Assembly: GCF_902488535.1 (NCBI RefSeq)
Contig: NZ_CABTWO010000004.1
Location: 1 to 64,000 of the forward strand
Length of the DNA: 64,000 bases
Direction of reading: 5' to 3'
Source: an uncultured Mobiluncus sp.
Lineage (GTDB): Bacteria > Actinomycetota > Actinomycetes > Actinomycetales > Actinomycetaceae
Below are positions 51,342-60,107 of the stretch, piece by piece; position 1 is the first letter of the stretch, and each line of letters opens with the position of its first letter. The translations under genes and the position numbers were made by a program. The notes under the pieces were generated by a model, which saw only the letters and a program-made list of their open reading frames with translations, did not search any database and was not told the origin of the DNA.

Positions 51342-52553
51342 TCAAGGGATGTCGGCCTGGAGGACGACCCCGGTCCCTGAGGCATAAACCGGAACCTTAT
51401 CCGCCCGCACAAACACGACTTCTCCCGAATGTAACACCAAACCAGCAGTCGCTCCATCACGCAAGGTCGGAGTGCCTTCAAGGCAAAGAATCAGCCGTCC
51501 GCCGTGACCGGGCAGCGCCAGTTCCCGCCCGTCCAGGCGGGTCACGGAAAACTCGAAATCGTCCACCGGGGCATAGAACACCTGGGTCGATTCCGTAACC
51601 CACTCCGGGGCAATACGCACCGGCGGGGCGGCGACATAATCCAGGCAGTTCAACAGCTCCTGGCAATCCACGTGTTTTTCAGTCAGCCCTGCCCGCAACA
51701 CATTATCCGAGCTGGCCATGACTTCCACCCCCAGCCCGGACAGATAAGCGTGAATCCCGCCGGGAGGCGTAAACAGCACTTCCCCCGGCCGCAACGTCAC
51801 CGGGTTCAACATCGCCGCCACTACTGCCCCGGCATCACCCGGATAGGAACGCGCCAAACCCATCACGGTACGGTCCACGCGCACGGACGGCGAGATCCCT
51901 GCCTGCAGGCGGTCCGTCATCGCCGCCACCGTGGCCTCGACCTGCGCCGCTTGTGGGGTCGTATGCGGAGACAAAAGCCGGTCCACTACCGTGCGGATGC
52001 CCTCAGGAGACGTATTGACTCGCAGCATGGACACGATTTGCATCGCCAACTCGGTGTCCAAGTCAGCGAAGATTTCGATGATGCGCCGGGGCGCCCGGAA
52101 CCCCGCCAGCGCCTCGAACTTTGTAATCGCGTAGATGAGTTCGGGTTTATAGTTGGGATCCTTGTACAGCCGCTGCGGAGAATCCAGCGGGATCCCCGCC
52201 AGTTCCTCGGCTTTGTAGCGGGCTTCGGCACGCTCCTTGTCCGGGTGGACCTGCAGGGACAGCGGGCGTTTCGGGGCGATGAACTTCATCAGATAGGGCA
52301 GGCGCGGCCCAAAGCGCTCCACCACCGAAGCCCCCAGCGTGCCCACGGGGTCGGCCGCAACCCAGTCTTCCAAAGTCAAGGGGTCCTCCTCGGGCTGCCC
52401 CGACTCATCGAGCAGGACCGAGGGCGAAAGGGTGTGGGCACCGAACCACACTTCTGCCAACGTCTGACCGAGCGTACCGATGCCAAAGCGCTCCTGAATA
52501 GCCGTATCCGAGCCCCAGGCGTAGCGTTTCTCAATCCCTCCGATGCGTTCCAC
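51342..52553 (-). CDS. manA: Mannose-6-phosphate isomerase, class I
   Basis: The 403-residue protein interconverts fructose-6-phosphate and mannose-6-phosphate for mannosyl donors. The zinc ligands of type I enzymes are visible: Q101 and H103 in LQVHPD, E138 in KPELIYA and H268 in GIHAYLSG. The start is GTG 52553 after AAGGGG. It is divergent from rmlA, with whiB2 downstream. Confidence 0.95.
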   Translation of the reverse strand: MERIGGIEKRYAWGSDTAIQERFGIGTLGQTLAEVWFGAHTLSPSVLLDESGQPEEDPLTLEDWVAADPVGTLGASVVERFGPRLPYLMKFIAPKRPLSLQVHPDKERAEARYKAEELAGIPLDSPQRLYKDPNYKPELIYAITKFEALAGFRAPRRIIEIFADLDTELAMQIVSMLRVNTSPEGIRTVVDRLLSPHTTPQAAQVEATVAAMTDRLQAGISPSVRVDRTVMGLARSYPGDAGAVVAAMLNPVTLRPGEVLFTPPGGIHAYLSGLGVEVMASSDNVLRAGLTEKHVDCQELLNCLDYVAAPPVRIAPEWVTESTQVFYAPVDDFEFSVTRLDGRELALPGHGGRLILCLEGTPTLRDGATAGLVLHSGEVVFVRADKVPVYASGTGVVLQADIP

Positions 52554-52649
52554 GGTGTTTCCCCTTTCACTGGTTTGGGATTAATTTTAGGGAGGTTTTC
52601 GCCGTTCATAAGTCATTTCGGGAGGCTTTTGGTTGGTAGGCTTGGTTTC

Positions 52650-53513
52650 ATGCGTGGAATTATTTTGGCCGGCGGGTCCGGCACTCGTTTGCATCCCATC
52701 ACTTTGGGCACCTCAAAACAGTTGGTGCCAGTCTATGACAAGCCGATGGTGTACTACCCCTTGACGACCTTGATTCTGGCCGGGATTCGAGACATCCTGG
52801 TCATCACCACCCCGCACGATGCCCCGTCTTTTCACCGTCTGCTCGGCGACGGCTCCCAGTTCGGGATTCACCTGGAATATCGGGTGCAAGAGGTGCCCAA
52901 CGGCCTAGCCCAGGCGTTCGTGTTGGGAGCGGACTTCATCGGTTCGGAAGAAGCCGCCCTGGTGCTGGGCGACAACATTTTCTATGGTCCGGGCATGGGC
53001 GACCAGCTGCAGCGTTTCAAGGGGATTGATGGTGGAGCGGTGTTCGCCTACCACGTGCATAACCCCAAGGCTTACGGCGTGGTGGAGTTCGACGAGAACT
53101 TCCGCGCGATCTCTATTGAAGAAAAACCCGCGCAGCCCAAGTCAAACTATGCGGTGCCAGGTCTGTATTTCTACGACAACGACGTGGTAGAGATAGCCCG
53201 GGATCTGAAACCCAGCGCCCGCGGAGAATACGAGATTACGGACGTCAACCGGGCGTACCTTGAAGCCGGGAAACTGCAAGTAGAGGTCCTGCCGCGGGGC
53301 ACGGCCTGGCTGGACACCGGCACTTTTGACTCCCTGGCCGACGCGACCGCTTTCGTGCGGACTGTGGAAAAACGCCAAGACCTGAAAGTGGGCTGCCCCG
53401 AAGAAGCCGCATGGCGCCGCGGATTTTTGAGTGACACGGAGCTGGCCAAACGCGCCGAGCCGCTGCGGAAATCCGGCTACGGAGACTACCTGCTGGGGCT
53501 GCTGGAGGCATAG
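52650..53513 (+). CDS. rmlA: Glucose-1-phosphate thymidylyltransferase
   Basis: The 287-residue enzyme makes dTDP-glucose, the first step to dTDP-rhamnose. GGSGTRL (8-14) is the nucleotide-binding loop; VYDKPMVYYPL and LGDNIFYG follow. ATG 52650 is the natural start of this family; the frame extends far upstream through manA, but that is not conserved. It is convergent with rmlB, and their gap holds a terminator. Confidence 0.96.
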   Translation: MRGIILAGGSGTRLHPITLGTSKQLVPVYDKPMVYYPLTTLILAGIRDILVITTPHDAPSFHRLLGDGSQFGIHLEYRVQEVPNGLAQAFVLGADFIGSEEAALVLGDNIFYGPGMGDQLQRFKGIDGGAVFAYHVHNPKAYGVVEFDENFRAISIEEKPAQPKSNYAVPGLYFYDNDVVEIARDLKPSARGEYEITDVNRAYLEAGKLQVEVLPRGTAWLDTGTFDSLADATAFVRTVEKRQDLKVGCPEEAAWRRGFLSDTELAKRAEPLRKSGYGDYLLGLLEA

Positions 53514-53542
53514 CACCCCCGCGATGTAAGAATTCGGGGATG

Positions 53543-53583
53543 AAATCGGGGTTGCTGGTCTATATGACCAGCAACCCCGATTT
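53543..53583. terminator. Bidirectional terminator between rmlA and rmlB
   Basis: Perfect 18-base arms, AAATCGGGGTTGCTGGTC and its complement, surround TATAT. It serves two convergent genes; the A/T ends of the stem are short. Confidence 0.75.
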
Positions 53584-53601
53584 AAGCTACAGCGGCTCTG
53601 T

Positions 53602-54594
53602 CTAGTGGCCCTGTTTGGCGTATTTTGCCTCAGTTGCTTCCTTTGCCGGACGCCACCAATCCTCGTGGGCGGTGTACCACTCGATAGTGTCGCGCAAACC
53701 ATCCTCGAAGGAAGTAAACCGCGGGGTCCAGCCGGTTTCCTCGCACAGCTTCGTGTTGTCAATCGCGTAGCGTCGGTCATGGCCGGGACGGTCCTTGACG
53801 TGGTCGAAGTCGTCCTCGGGGAATCCCATCATCCGGTTCAGAGTTTGCACGACTTCCAGGTTGTTCTTTTCACCATCGGCGCCAATCAGGTAGGTTTCAC
53901 CCAAGCGGCCTTTCTCAATAATGGCCCACACCGCAGTGTTGTGGTCATGCACATGAATCCAGTCGCGCACGTTCAAGCCATCGCCGTACAGGCGCGGACG
54001 AACCCCGTCAATCCTGTTTGTAATCATGCGGGGAATGAACTTTTCCACGTGCTGATATGGTCCGTAATTATTGCTGCAGTTCGAAATCGTGGCCTCCACC
54101 CCGAACGAACGCACCCAGGCACGCACCAGCATGTCAGACCCCGCTTTTGAAGCCGAGTAGGGAGAAGAGGGCCAGTAGGGAGTTTCGGGGGTGAACTTGT
54201 GGGGGTCGTCTAGCGCCAGGTCGCCATAGACTTCGTCAGTCGAGATGTGGTGCAAGCGCACGTGGTGACGCCGGCAGGCCTCGAGGACGTGGAAGGTGCC
54301 CACCAGGTTGGAATAGATAAACGGCGAAGGATCCACCAGCGAGTTGTCATTGTGGGACTCGGCCGCAAAATGAACCACCAGGTCAGCGTCCTTCACAAGG
54401 GAGTCCACCAGGTCGCGGTCGGCCAGGTCACCGACCACCAAGTTCACCCGATCCAGCCCCGCAATCGAGTCCGGGTTACCGGCATAACCCAGCTTATCCA
54501 GCACCGTTACGGTGGCATCCGGATAATCCTCGACGGTGGTGTGGACAAAGTTAGCGCCAATAAAACCGGCTCCGCCGGTGACTAAAACATGCAT
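53602..54594 (-). CDS. rmlB: dTDP-glucose 4,6-dehydratase
   Basis: The 330-residue short-chain dehydrogenase/reductase has the NAD-binding GGAGFIG (7-13), catalytic triad T119/D120/E121 in STDEVYG, and Y146-xxx-K150. It makes dTDP-4-keto-6-deoxyglucose. RmlC and RmlD are not in the window, so the rhamnose pathway is only partly visible here. Confidence 0.96.
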   Translation of the reverse strand: MHVLVTGGAGFIGANFVHTTVEDYPDATVTVLDKLGYAGNPDSIAGLDRVNLVVGDLADRDLVDSLVKDADLVVHFAAESHNDNSLVDPSPFIYSNLVGTFHVLEACRRHHVRLHHISTDEVYGDLALDDPHKFTPETPYWPSSPYSASKAGSDMLVRAWVRSFGVEATISNCSNNYGPYQHVEKFIPRMITNRIDGVRPRLYGDGLNVRDWIHVHDHNTAVWAIIEKGRLGETYLIGADGEKNNLEVVQTLNRMMGFPEDDFDHVKDRPGHDRRYAIDNTKLCEETGWTPRFTSFEDGLRDTIEWYTAHEDWWRPAKEATEAKYAKQGH

Positions 54595-54645
54595 AGGGTT
54601 CCTCCTTTTTTATTCCTTCCAGCGCGTGTTGGAAGGAGCAGGTTT

Positions 54646-55050
54646 TTATTCTGTTCCATTTTTGTCAGTCTCATCTGTGTTTTCAGTGTGTGGTTTTGCT
54701 TCGGGATTGTTGTGTTCCAGGGTAGCCAGAGCCTGAGCCCTCGCTAAATCACGAACTTGTTTCTGGGTTGCTACCAGTTGCATGGACAGCTGCAGCACCG
54801 CAATAAGCAACACAAAAATCGCCACGGCAAAAAGGAAATTTGAAGTCAGTTCAAAACCCAAACTTCTGGCCATCCAGTCGGCGACTGCAGGAAATATCGC
54901 AAACACCAACAGGGCCAGCAGCATAGCAATCCAGATGGAGGCATATTTGACAGTAAGTTTATGCTCACGCAACAGCCAAAATAAGTAACCTCCCAGCACC
55001 AATACCACTGCGAAAGGAACCAAGCGATACAGTAACGTAACCCATTCCAT
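54646..55050 (-). CDS. DUF2304 membrane protein
   Basis: The 134-residue protein has three predicted membrane helices and a charged, acidic C-terminal tail. DUF2304 proteins occur next to dolichol-phosphate-mannose-type GT2 genes and GtrA genes, as here. It ends the GtrA-GT2-DUF2304 unit, and its precise role is unknown. Confidence 0.82.
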   Translation of the reverse strand: MEWVTLLYRLVPFAVVLVLGGYLFWLLREHKLTVKYASIWIAMLLALLVFAIFPAVADWMARSLGFELTSNFLFAVAIFVLLIAVLQLSMQLVATQKQVRDLARAQALATLEHNNPEAKPHTENTDETDKNGTE

Positions 55051-55053
55051 GTT

Positions 55054-55788
55054 CTATTCCGCCCCCTGATTCGGTGTGTCAATCTTTCGCCGAGTGAGTG
55101 CTACCAGCACCGTGGCCATAGCGCGAAATAACTGTTGAGCCGACTTCCAGGCGCTGTGGCTGGGTAAACCAGCAACTCGCTCGTGCATTTCGACCCCTAC
55201 CTGAGTAACTTTCAGACCAGCTTTTCGCATGATGACCAGCGCTTCAATCGTGTCGCCTAAGTACTCCACCGGCATATGGTTTGCCAAAATCCAATTAGCC
55301 CGAGCATTGGTAAGTTTGAATCCAGAAGTGGGGTCGGTCAGGCGGGCGCGCGTAACGGCTGAAAGCAATCCCGCCAGCATTTTAGAGGCCCATTTTCGCG
55401 GTCCATGCATTTGATAGTCGCCAACCCCAGCGAAACGAGCCCCAATAACTACATCAGCTGCGCTAGATTTTGCTGCCTCCAGCATTTCCCTAACAAATTT
55501 AGGATCGTGTTGACCATCCGCATCAATCTGGCATGCATAGTCATATCCCTGTTTCACTGCATATTCATATCCCACTCGCAGGGCCCCTCCCACCCCTAGG
55601 TTTACCGGCAAAGTCGCGACTTGGCACTCCACGCCCGCGTTTAATGCGGCTGCAGTAGTGTTGTCGCTAGAACCGTCATTGACCACCAGGATGTCTGCTT
55701 CAGGGAGTTCCCTGCTGATGCCTGAAAGAGTGAGGGGAAGCGCTTTCTCTTCGTTCCAAGCCGGGATGATAACCAGCAATTTAGCCAC
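55054..55788 (-). CDS. Polyprenyl-phosphate glycosyltransferase (GT2, DPM1-like)
   Basis: This 244-residue GT-A enzyme has NDGSSDNT (37-44) and DADGQHDP (89-96), the metal/donor site of GT2 enzymes that load a polyprenyl phosphate with a sugar. GTG 55788 is chosen because AGGAG precedes it and it overlaps the gtrA stop by eight bases; the longer frame reads through gtrA. Confidence 0.9.
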   Translation of the reverse strand: MAKLLVIIPAWNEEKALPLTLSGISRELPEADILVVNDGSSDNTTAAALNAGVECQVATLPVNLGVGGALRVGYEYAVKQGYDYACQIDADGQHDPKFVREMLEAAKSSAADVVIGARFAGVGDYQMHGPRKWASKMLAGLLSAVTRARLTDPTSGFKLTNARANWILANHMPVEYLGDTIEALVIMRKAGLKVTQVGVEMHERVAGLPSHSAWKSAQQLFRAMATVLVALTRRKIDTPNQGAE

Positions 55789-56233
55789 GTTTCTCCTGTT
55801 CAATAGAGCTGGCGCAAATGCCATCACTATCAGGTGTAGCATCGCGCCGAGAAGGATGGCTATATACCCAGTGTCCCATAATCGGGTAGTTCCACAGGGT
55901 GGTAATCGCAGCAGCAACAATTTTTCCTACCAAGTACAAATCCACCCAGGTATCGAAACCCTGCACAACCAAAGCCGTAAACACCGTGTTTACGCCCAAT
56001 AGAATTAGATAGCGAAGCAAGGATTTCCCAGTTGGGGCGTGTGAGCCATAAGTAAAGTATTTTTGGCCCAAGAAAGCAAAAATTGTGGAAACAATAAAGG
56101 CCAGTCCGGCAGACAACCACGCGACAACTCCACACACTGATTTCAGCAATGCAAGCAGACCAAAGTCTAGCGCAAAGGCTGTTCCCCCGGTCAGAAGGTA
56201 GCGGATGACTCGGCTAAAATCTACCCGACTCAA
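55781..56233 (-). CDS. GtrA-family membrane protein
   Basis: The 150-residue protein has four helices and the GtrA signature RYLLTGGTAFALDF near the N-terminus. GtrA-type proteins are proposed to flip a polyprenyl-phosphate sugar, made by the adjacent GT2 enzyme. It starts at TTG 56233 after a G-rich stretch and ends inside the GT2 gene, so the two are coupled. Confidence 0.87.
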   Translation of the reverse strand: MSRVDFSRVIRYLLTGGTAFALDFGLLALLKSVCGVVAWLSAGLAFIVSTIFAFLGQKYFTYGSHAPTGKSLLRYLILLGVNTVFTALVVQGFDTWVDLYLVGKIVAAAITTLWNYPIMGHWVYSHPSRRDATPDSDGICASSIEQEKRG

Positions 56234-56257
56234 GCTACCACCCCCTAGGATATAGTC

Positions 56258-57919
56258 GTGGGTACAAATAGTTTACAAGACGGAAACTCCGATTGGGAAA
56301 CTGCAAAAGGGACGCAACATTCGTCACCGGCTTCAGATGAGGCAGTAAGTTCATCACATCCCGTCCTGTCAAATGGTAAAACTGGGTCCGCGATTATAGA
56401 ACAGGGCTCAAAGCTTTCTTGGTCTAGACTGGGGGCAGTATTTTGCCTGTTTTCCTTGATCGGCATTCTCTGGGCAACCTTTGTCCCCCTGGGCGGTTAC
56501 AACGACGAGTGGACGCATGCCCGTTATGCGGCCGCAGTGGTACGCGGTGAGTTTCCCGTCACCAAGTGTGATGCCAAACCTTTTAAGTGCGGAGATGTTA
56601 TCTGTGACGGACGCTGTTGGATTTCTGTACCAAAATCTATCGCCGAAATTCAAGGATTTCGAGCCCTGGCTGCCAACCCGCAACTGCCCGACTCTGTCAT
56701 CGTGGAGACCCCTTCGGGAGAGTCGGGAAACACCCTGGTGCGTAATTCTGCTGCCAACTACCCTCCCCTGTACTATCTTTTGGTGGGTTGGCCCACTTTG
56801 TTCCTGAATGGCACGGCAGCTTGGTATGCCATGCGGATAGTTTCGGTACTGCTATGCGCTTTGTTTATGACCCTGATTTTTGCCGGATTGTCGTCGGTCA
56901 TGCCCTGGAGTGCCACATTCTTGATGCTAATTTGGATAACGCCTGTTACCGTGACTTTTTTTGGTGCAATCAATCCGCAAGGTATTGAGATTTTGAGCAC
57001 AGGGGCGTTGGCGGCACTAATATTTCCTATGGGTTTTTCAAAAAAACCTGGTTTCTCCGTCTTGTTGACAGCCTCAGTTGTGCTGGCTGTTTCCGTAAAT
57101 ATCCGCACCCCCACTGTCATCTGGAACTTCATAGTGGTCTTGATGTGGCTCCTGCTGCTGAACCTCGACACAATCAAATCCATTTTCTCCCTGAAACGCT
57201 GGTGGATTCCTTTCCTCATCGCAATTGGGGGAGTGACGTTTAGCATGGTTTGGACACTCTCAACTTCGCACTTGGTGAGCGTGTTGGGAACGCCTGATTC
57301 CAAAATGGGCTTTACCGGTCTACTCGAAACTATGGCTCAAAGCACGGTCATACATTACATTCCACAAATGATTGGAAACTGGGGATGGGGCGATAATTTT
57401 CTGCCCCCTTTAGTACACATTATTGTTTCTGTTCTTTTTGCAGCAGTGCTGATTTATTCAATAATTTTAGGCTCGTGGAGAACCCGATTGGCTCTGCTGC
57501 TGGGCTTATTTTCAATCCCTCTTACTTCGGTGATTATCCAATATCGAATGCTGAGCCAATCCGGCATGATGTGGGCCGGAAGATACAATCTACCGGTCTG
57601 GGTGGCCATAGGCGTGCTCTCGACGATGATTATCATGATGTTGTCACGCCGACGTCACCGACTTCTTGCCGCAGCAGGACTGATGGAATTCGGAGCCGTA
57701 ATGAGTGCTTCCGCACTGACGGCGGCTTGGCGCTACGGAACTGGTACCGCAGAAAAGTTCAACTTCGCAGCCTTACCGGTACGCCACCAAACATTTTTCT
57801 TCTCGATGCTGATTTCCCTGTCCTTAGTATTGGCTTTCGGTATTGTGCAGATTCTGCCCCTCAGGCACCGTCAACATAGCCCCCAGTTGGATCACAGTAT
57901 GCCTTCCCAAGACGACTAA
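56258..57919 (+). CDS. DUF2142-family polytopic membrane protein
   Basis: The 553-residue protein starts with a Ser/Asn-rich cytoplasmic segment of about 55 residues and has roughly 12 helices. The extracytoplasmic loop between helices 1 and 2 contains DEWTHARYAAAVVRGEF and a Cys-containing segment (KCDAKPFKCGDVICDGRC), typical of DUF2142, a GT-C-like family. A polyprenyl-sugar-dependent glycosyltransferase role is likely by analogy. It is divergent from gtrA with only 24 bases between starts and begins at GTG 56258 after AGGA. Confidence 0.85.
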   Translation: MGTNSLQDGNSDWETAKGTQHSSPASDEAVSSSHPVLSNGKTGSAIIEQGSKLSWSRLGAVFCLFSLIGILWATFVPLGGYNDEWTHARYAAAVVRGEFPVTKCDAKPFKCGDVICDGRCWISVPKSIAEIQGFRALAANPQLPDSVIVETPSGESGNTLVRNSAANYPPLYYLLVGWPTLFLNGTAAWYAMRIVSVLLCALFMTLIFAGLSSVMPWSATFLMLIWITPVTVTFFGAINPQGIEILSTGALAALIFPMGFSKKPGFSVLLTASVVLAVSVNIRTPTVIWNFIVVLMWLLLLNLDTIKSIFSLKRWWIPFLIAIGGVTFSMVWTLSTSHLVSVLGTPDSKMGFTGLLETMAQSTVIHYIPQMIGNWGWGDNFLPPLVHIIVSVLFAAVLIYSIILGSWRTRLALLLGLFSIPLTSVIIQYRMLSQSGMMWAGRYNLPVWVAIGVLSTMIIMMLSRRRHRLLAAAGLMEFGAVMSASALTAAWRYGTGTAEKFNFAALPVRHQTFFFSMLISLSLVLAFGIVQILPLRHRQHSPQLDHSMPSQDD

Positions 57920-58174
57920 GACATGCTTACGGCGCGTCCAGCGCACAATAGCTTTTTGAATGCCCGCTTGACTTTTGGTGGGTTGTTTCACAGGCCACTC
58001 TCTAAAGTTTCGCCGGCCTTGGCGTCTCAACGGAATTTGCGCGGAAATCTATGGCTCCTAGTTGTCCTTGGTTTTCCCAGACCCGGGTTGCAGAAAGCCT
58101 AGCGATAGAAGTTCTCAGCCTTGAGTCTTCCTTGCTAAACTGAGTGGGTCAAAAAATGTCAAGGGGAAAATGTT

Positions 58175-59230
58175 ATGTCGAATGGTTGCCTGGTCACAGG
58201 CGGAGCGGGGTTCATCGGGTGTGCACTGTCTCAGCCGCTCGCTGAACGTTTTGACCGTGTGGTCGCCCTGGACAACCTCCAGCCTCAGGTTCATGCGCAG
58301 CAGGTTCGTCCGGTCGCGCTCGACCCCCGGGTTCAGTTAGTGGTCGGGGACGTGGCGGACGCTGCTGTGTGGGAAAACCTGCTGCAAGACTTCCAGCCCC
58401 AAGTCATCATTCACCTCGCGGCCGAAACCGGTACGGGGCAGTCTCTGCGCGAAGCAACCCGACATTCCCGTACTAACGTGCTGGGCACCACCCAGATGAC
58501 CGATGCTTTGGCACGGCGCGAGACGATTCCAGAAAAAATCATTTTGACGTCTTCGCGGGCTGTGTACGGCGAAGGACGCTGGCAGGACCAAGAGGGAACC
58601 TTTTGTTATCCGGGAATGCGCACCCACCAGATGCTGGCCGCTCAACAGTGGGATTTTGCTGGGTTGGAACCTACCGCACAGAGTTCTCACGAGGTGAACC
58701 CAAACCCAGCCAACGTGTACGCCGCCACGAAACTCTGCCAGGAAAACCTTTTGACCTCATGGTGCGGCTCGATGGGCACCGAGTTCGTCAAGTTTCGGCT
58801 CCAAAACGTGTACGGAGTGGGACAGTCCTTGACCAACCCCTACACCGGGATTGTGTCCATGTTTACGCGCTGGGCCAAAGCCGGGAAAGCCCTGCCAGTC
58901 TACGAAGACGGAGCCATCATCCGCGATTTCGTCTATATTGAGGACACCGTGGCCGCGATTATGGCGGGCATCGATCGAGGCACGAATCAGTACGCCTACG
59001 ATATCGGCACCGGTGTGGCCACCACTATCCTGGAACTCGCACAAGCCGCCGCAGCCTATTACGGGGCTCCCGAGCCGGTAATCACCGGGGAATTCAGGGA
59101 AGGCGACGTTCGTGCTGGATGGGCCGATATTTCCGCGGCTCGCCAGGAACTCGGATGGGAGCCGAAGATAAGTTTGCAGGAAGGCATTGCGAGACTATGC
59201 CACTGGATAGACGGAGGCGCTCTTGAGTAA
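58175..59230 (+). CDS. NAD-dependent nucleotide-sugar epimerase/dehydratase (WbiB-like)
   Basis: The 351-residue extended SDR has GGAGFIG (9-15), SS at 126-127, and Y182-xxx-K186. The DNLQPQVH stretch resembles dTDP-L-rhamnose 4-epimerase (WbiB-type) proteins, so dTDP-6-deoxy-L-talose could be a product; this is tentative. It overlaps the Wzm-type permease gene by eight bases and so belongs to the exporter operon. Confidence 0.82.
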   Translation: MSNGCLVTGGAGFIGCALSQPLAERFDRVVALDNLQPQVHAQQVRPVALDPRVQLVVGDVADAAVWENLLQDFQPQVIIHLAAETGTGQSLREATRHSRTNVLGTTQMTDALARRETIPEKIILTSSRAVYGEGRWQDQEGTFCYPGMRTHQMLAAQQWDFAGLEPTAQSSHEVNPNPANVYAATKLCQENLLTSWCGSMGTEFVKFRLQNVYGVGQSLTNPYTGIVSMFTRWAKAGKALPVYEDGAIIRDFVYIEDTVAAIMAGIDRGTNQYAYDIGTGVATTILELAQAAAAYYGAPEPVITGEFREGDVRAGWADISAARQELGWEPKISLQEGIARLCHWIDGGALE

Positions 59231-60107
59231 ATCAGACACCAGTCCCACTCCCCCAGCTGTGAGAAAATCTGAGTTCCGCCACACCATGGCTCTGGTTTGG
59301 GTGTTGGCAAAAAGGGAGATTTCCGCTGAATACAAAGGCACAGCGCTGGGAAGGCTGTGGTCCTTGATTAATCCCTTGGCGACCATCGCGGTGTATGCCG
59401 CGATTTTTGGGGTTATTTTCCGCGGCGGGGTCGAACCCGGGATTAACTCTCACGTGCAGTCCTTCGCCCTGTACATCGGGATCGGGGTACTGTGCTGGGG
59501 ATATTTGTCGCGAGTCATTCTCAATGGCATGAATGCTTTTATGTCCAATGCCGGATTGTTGACGAAAGTGTATTTCCCCCGCTATGTTCTGATTCTGGCC
59601 TCGACGCTGGCGCAAACGTTCAATTTCTTGTTCGAGCTGCTGGCCTTGCTGATTGTGTGCGCCCTAGTGGGAGGGCCGCTCGTGTTCCTGTACGTGCCTT
59701 TCCTGGTACCGGTGTTAATCATCACCGCAGCCTTTGGCACCGGTTTAGCGCTCATGCTGGGGATTGCCACCGTCTATTTCCGTGATATTTCCCACCTGTG
59801 GGAAATCTTTACCCAAGTTTGGATGTACGCGTCCGGGGTTGTGTTCCCGCTTTCGATGCTGGTAGCCGCCCAGGATTCCCTGTATGAAAAAGGAATCAGT
59901 TTCAACGGCCAGCCGCTGCCCTTGGACATTATTTTTCGGATTAATCCTGCCGAGCTGCTTTTGGAAGCGTACCGGGCTGTTTTTTATGACTTCACCGTCC
60001 CGCCGCTGGAAGTTTGGCTAGGAAGTATTGCCTGGACCCTGGTGAACCTGCTGTTCGGTATCCTCATCTATCGAAAGTTCCAGGCTCGAATCGTGGAGGA
60101 AATCTGA
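59223..60107 (+). CDS. Polysaccharide ABC exporter permease (Wzm/TagG type)
   Basis: The 294-residue ABC-2 permease has six helices and the signature FKLYFPRYVLI-like stretch (here TKVYFPRYVLILAS). It exports a lipid-linked polysaccharide with the Wzt partner. The start is TTG 59223, inside the epimerase gene; its stop overlaps the wzt ATG as TGATG. Confidence 0.92.
   Translation: MSKSDTSPTPPAVRKSEFRHTMALVWVLAKREISAEYKGTALGRLWSLINPLATIAVYAAIFGVIFRGGVEPGINSHVQSFALYIGIGVLCWGYLSRVILNGMNAFMSNAGLLTKVYFPRYVLILASTLAQTFNFLFELLALLIVCALVGGPLVFLYVPFLVPVLIITAAFGTGLALMLGIATVYFRDISHLWEIFTQVWMYASGVVFPLSMLVAAQDSLYEKGISFNGQPLPLDIIFRINPAELLLEAYRAVFYDFTVPPLEVWLGSIAWTLVNLLFGILIYRKFQARIVEEI

Noticed and set aside
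51504..52649. N-terminal extension of rmlA frame
   Set aside because: The frame is open through the opposite strand of manA, but the RmlA family starts at 52650 with MRGIILAGGSGTRL.
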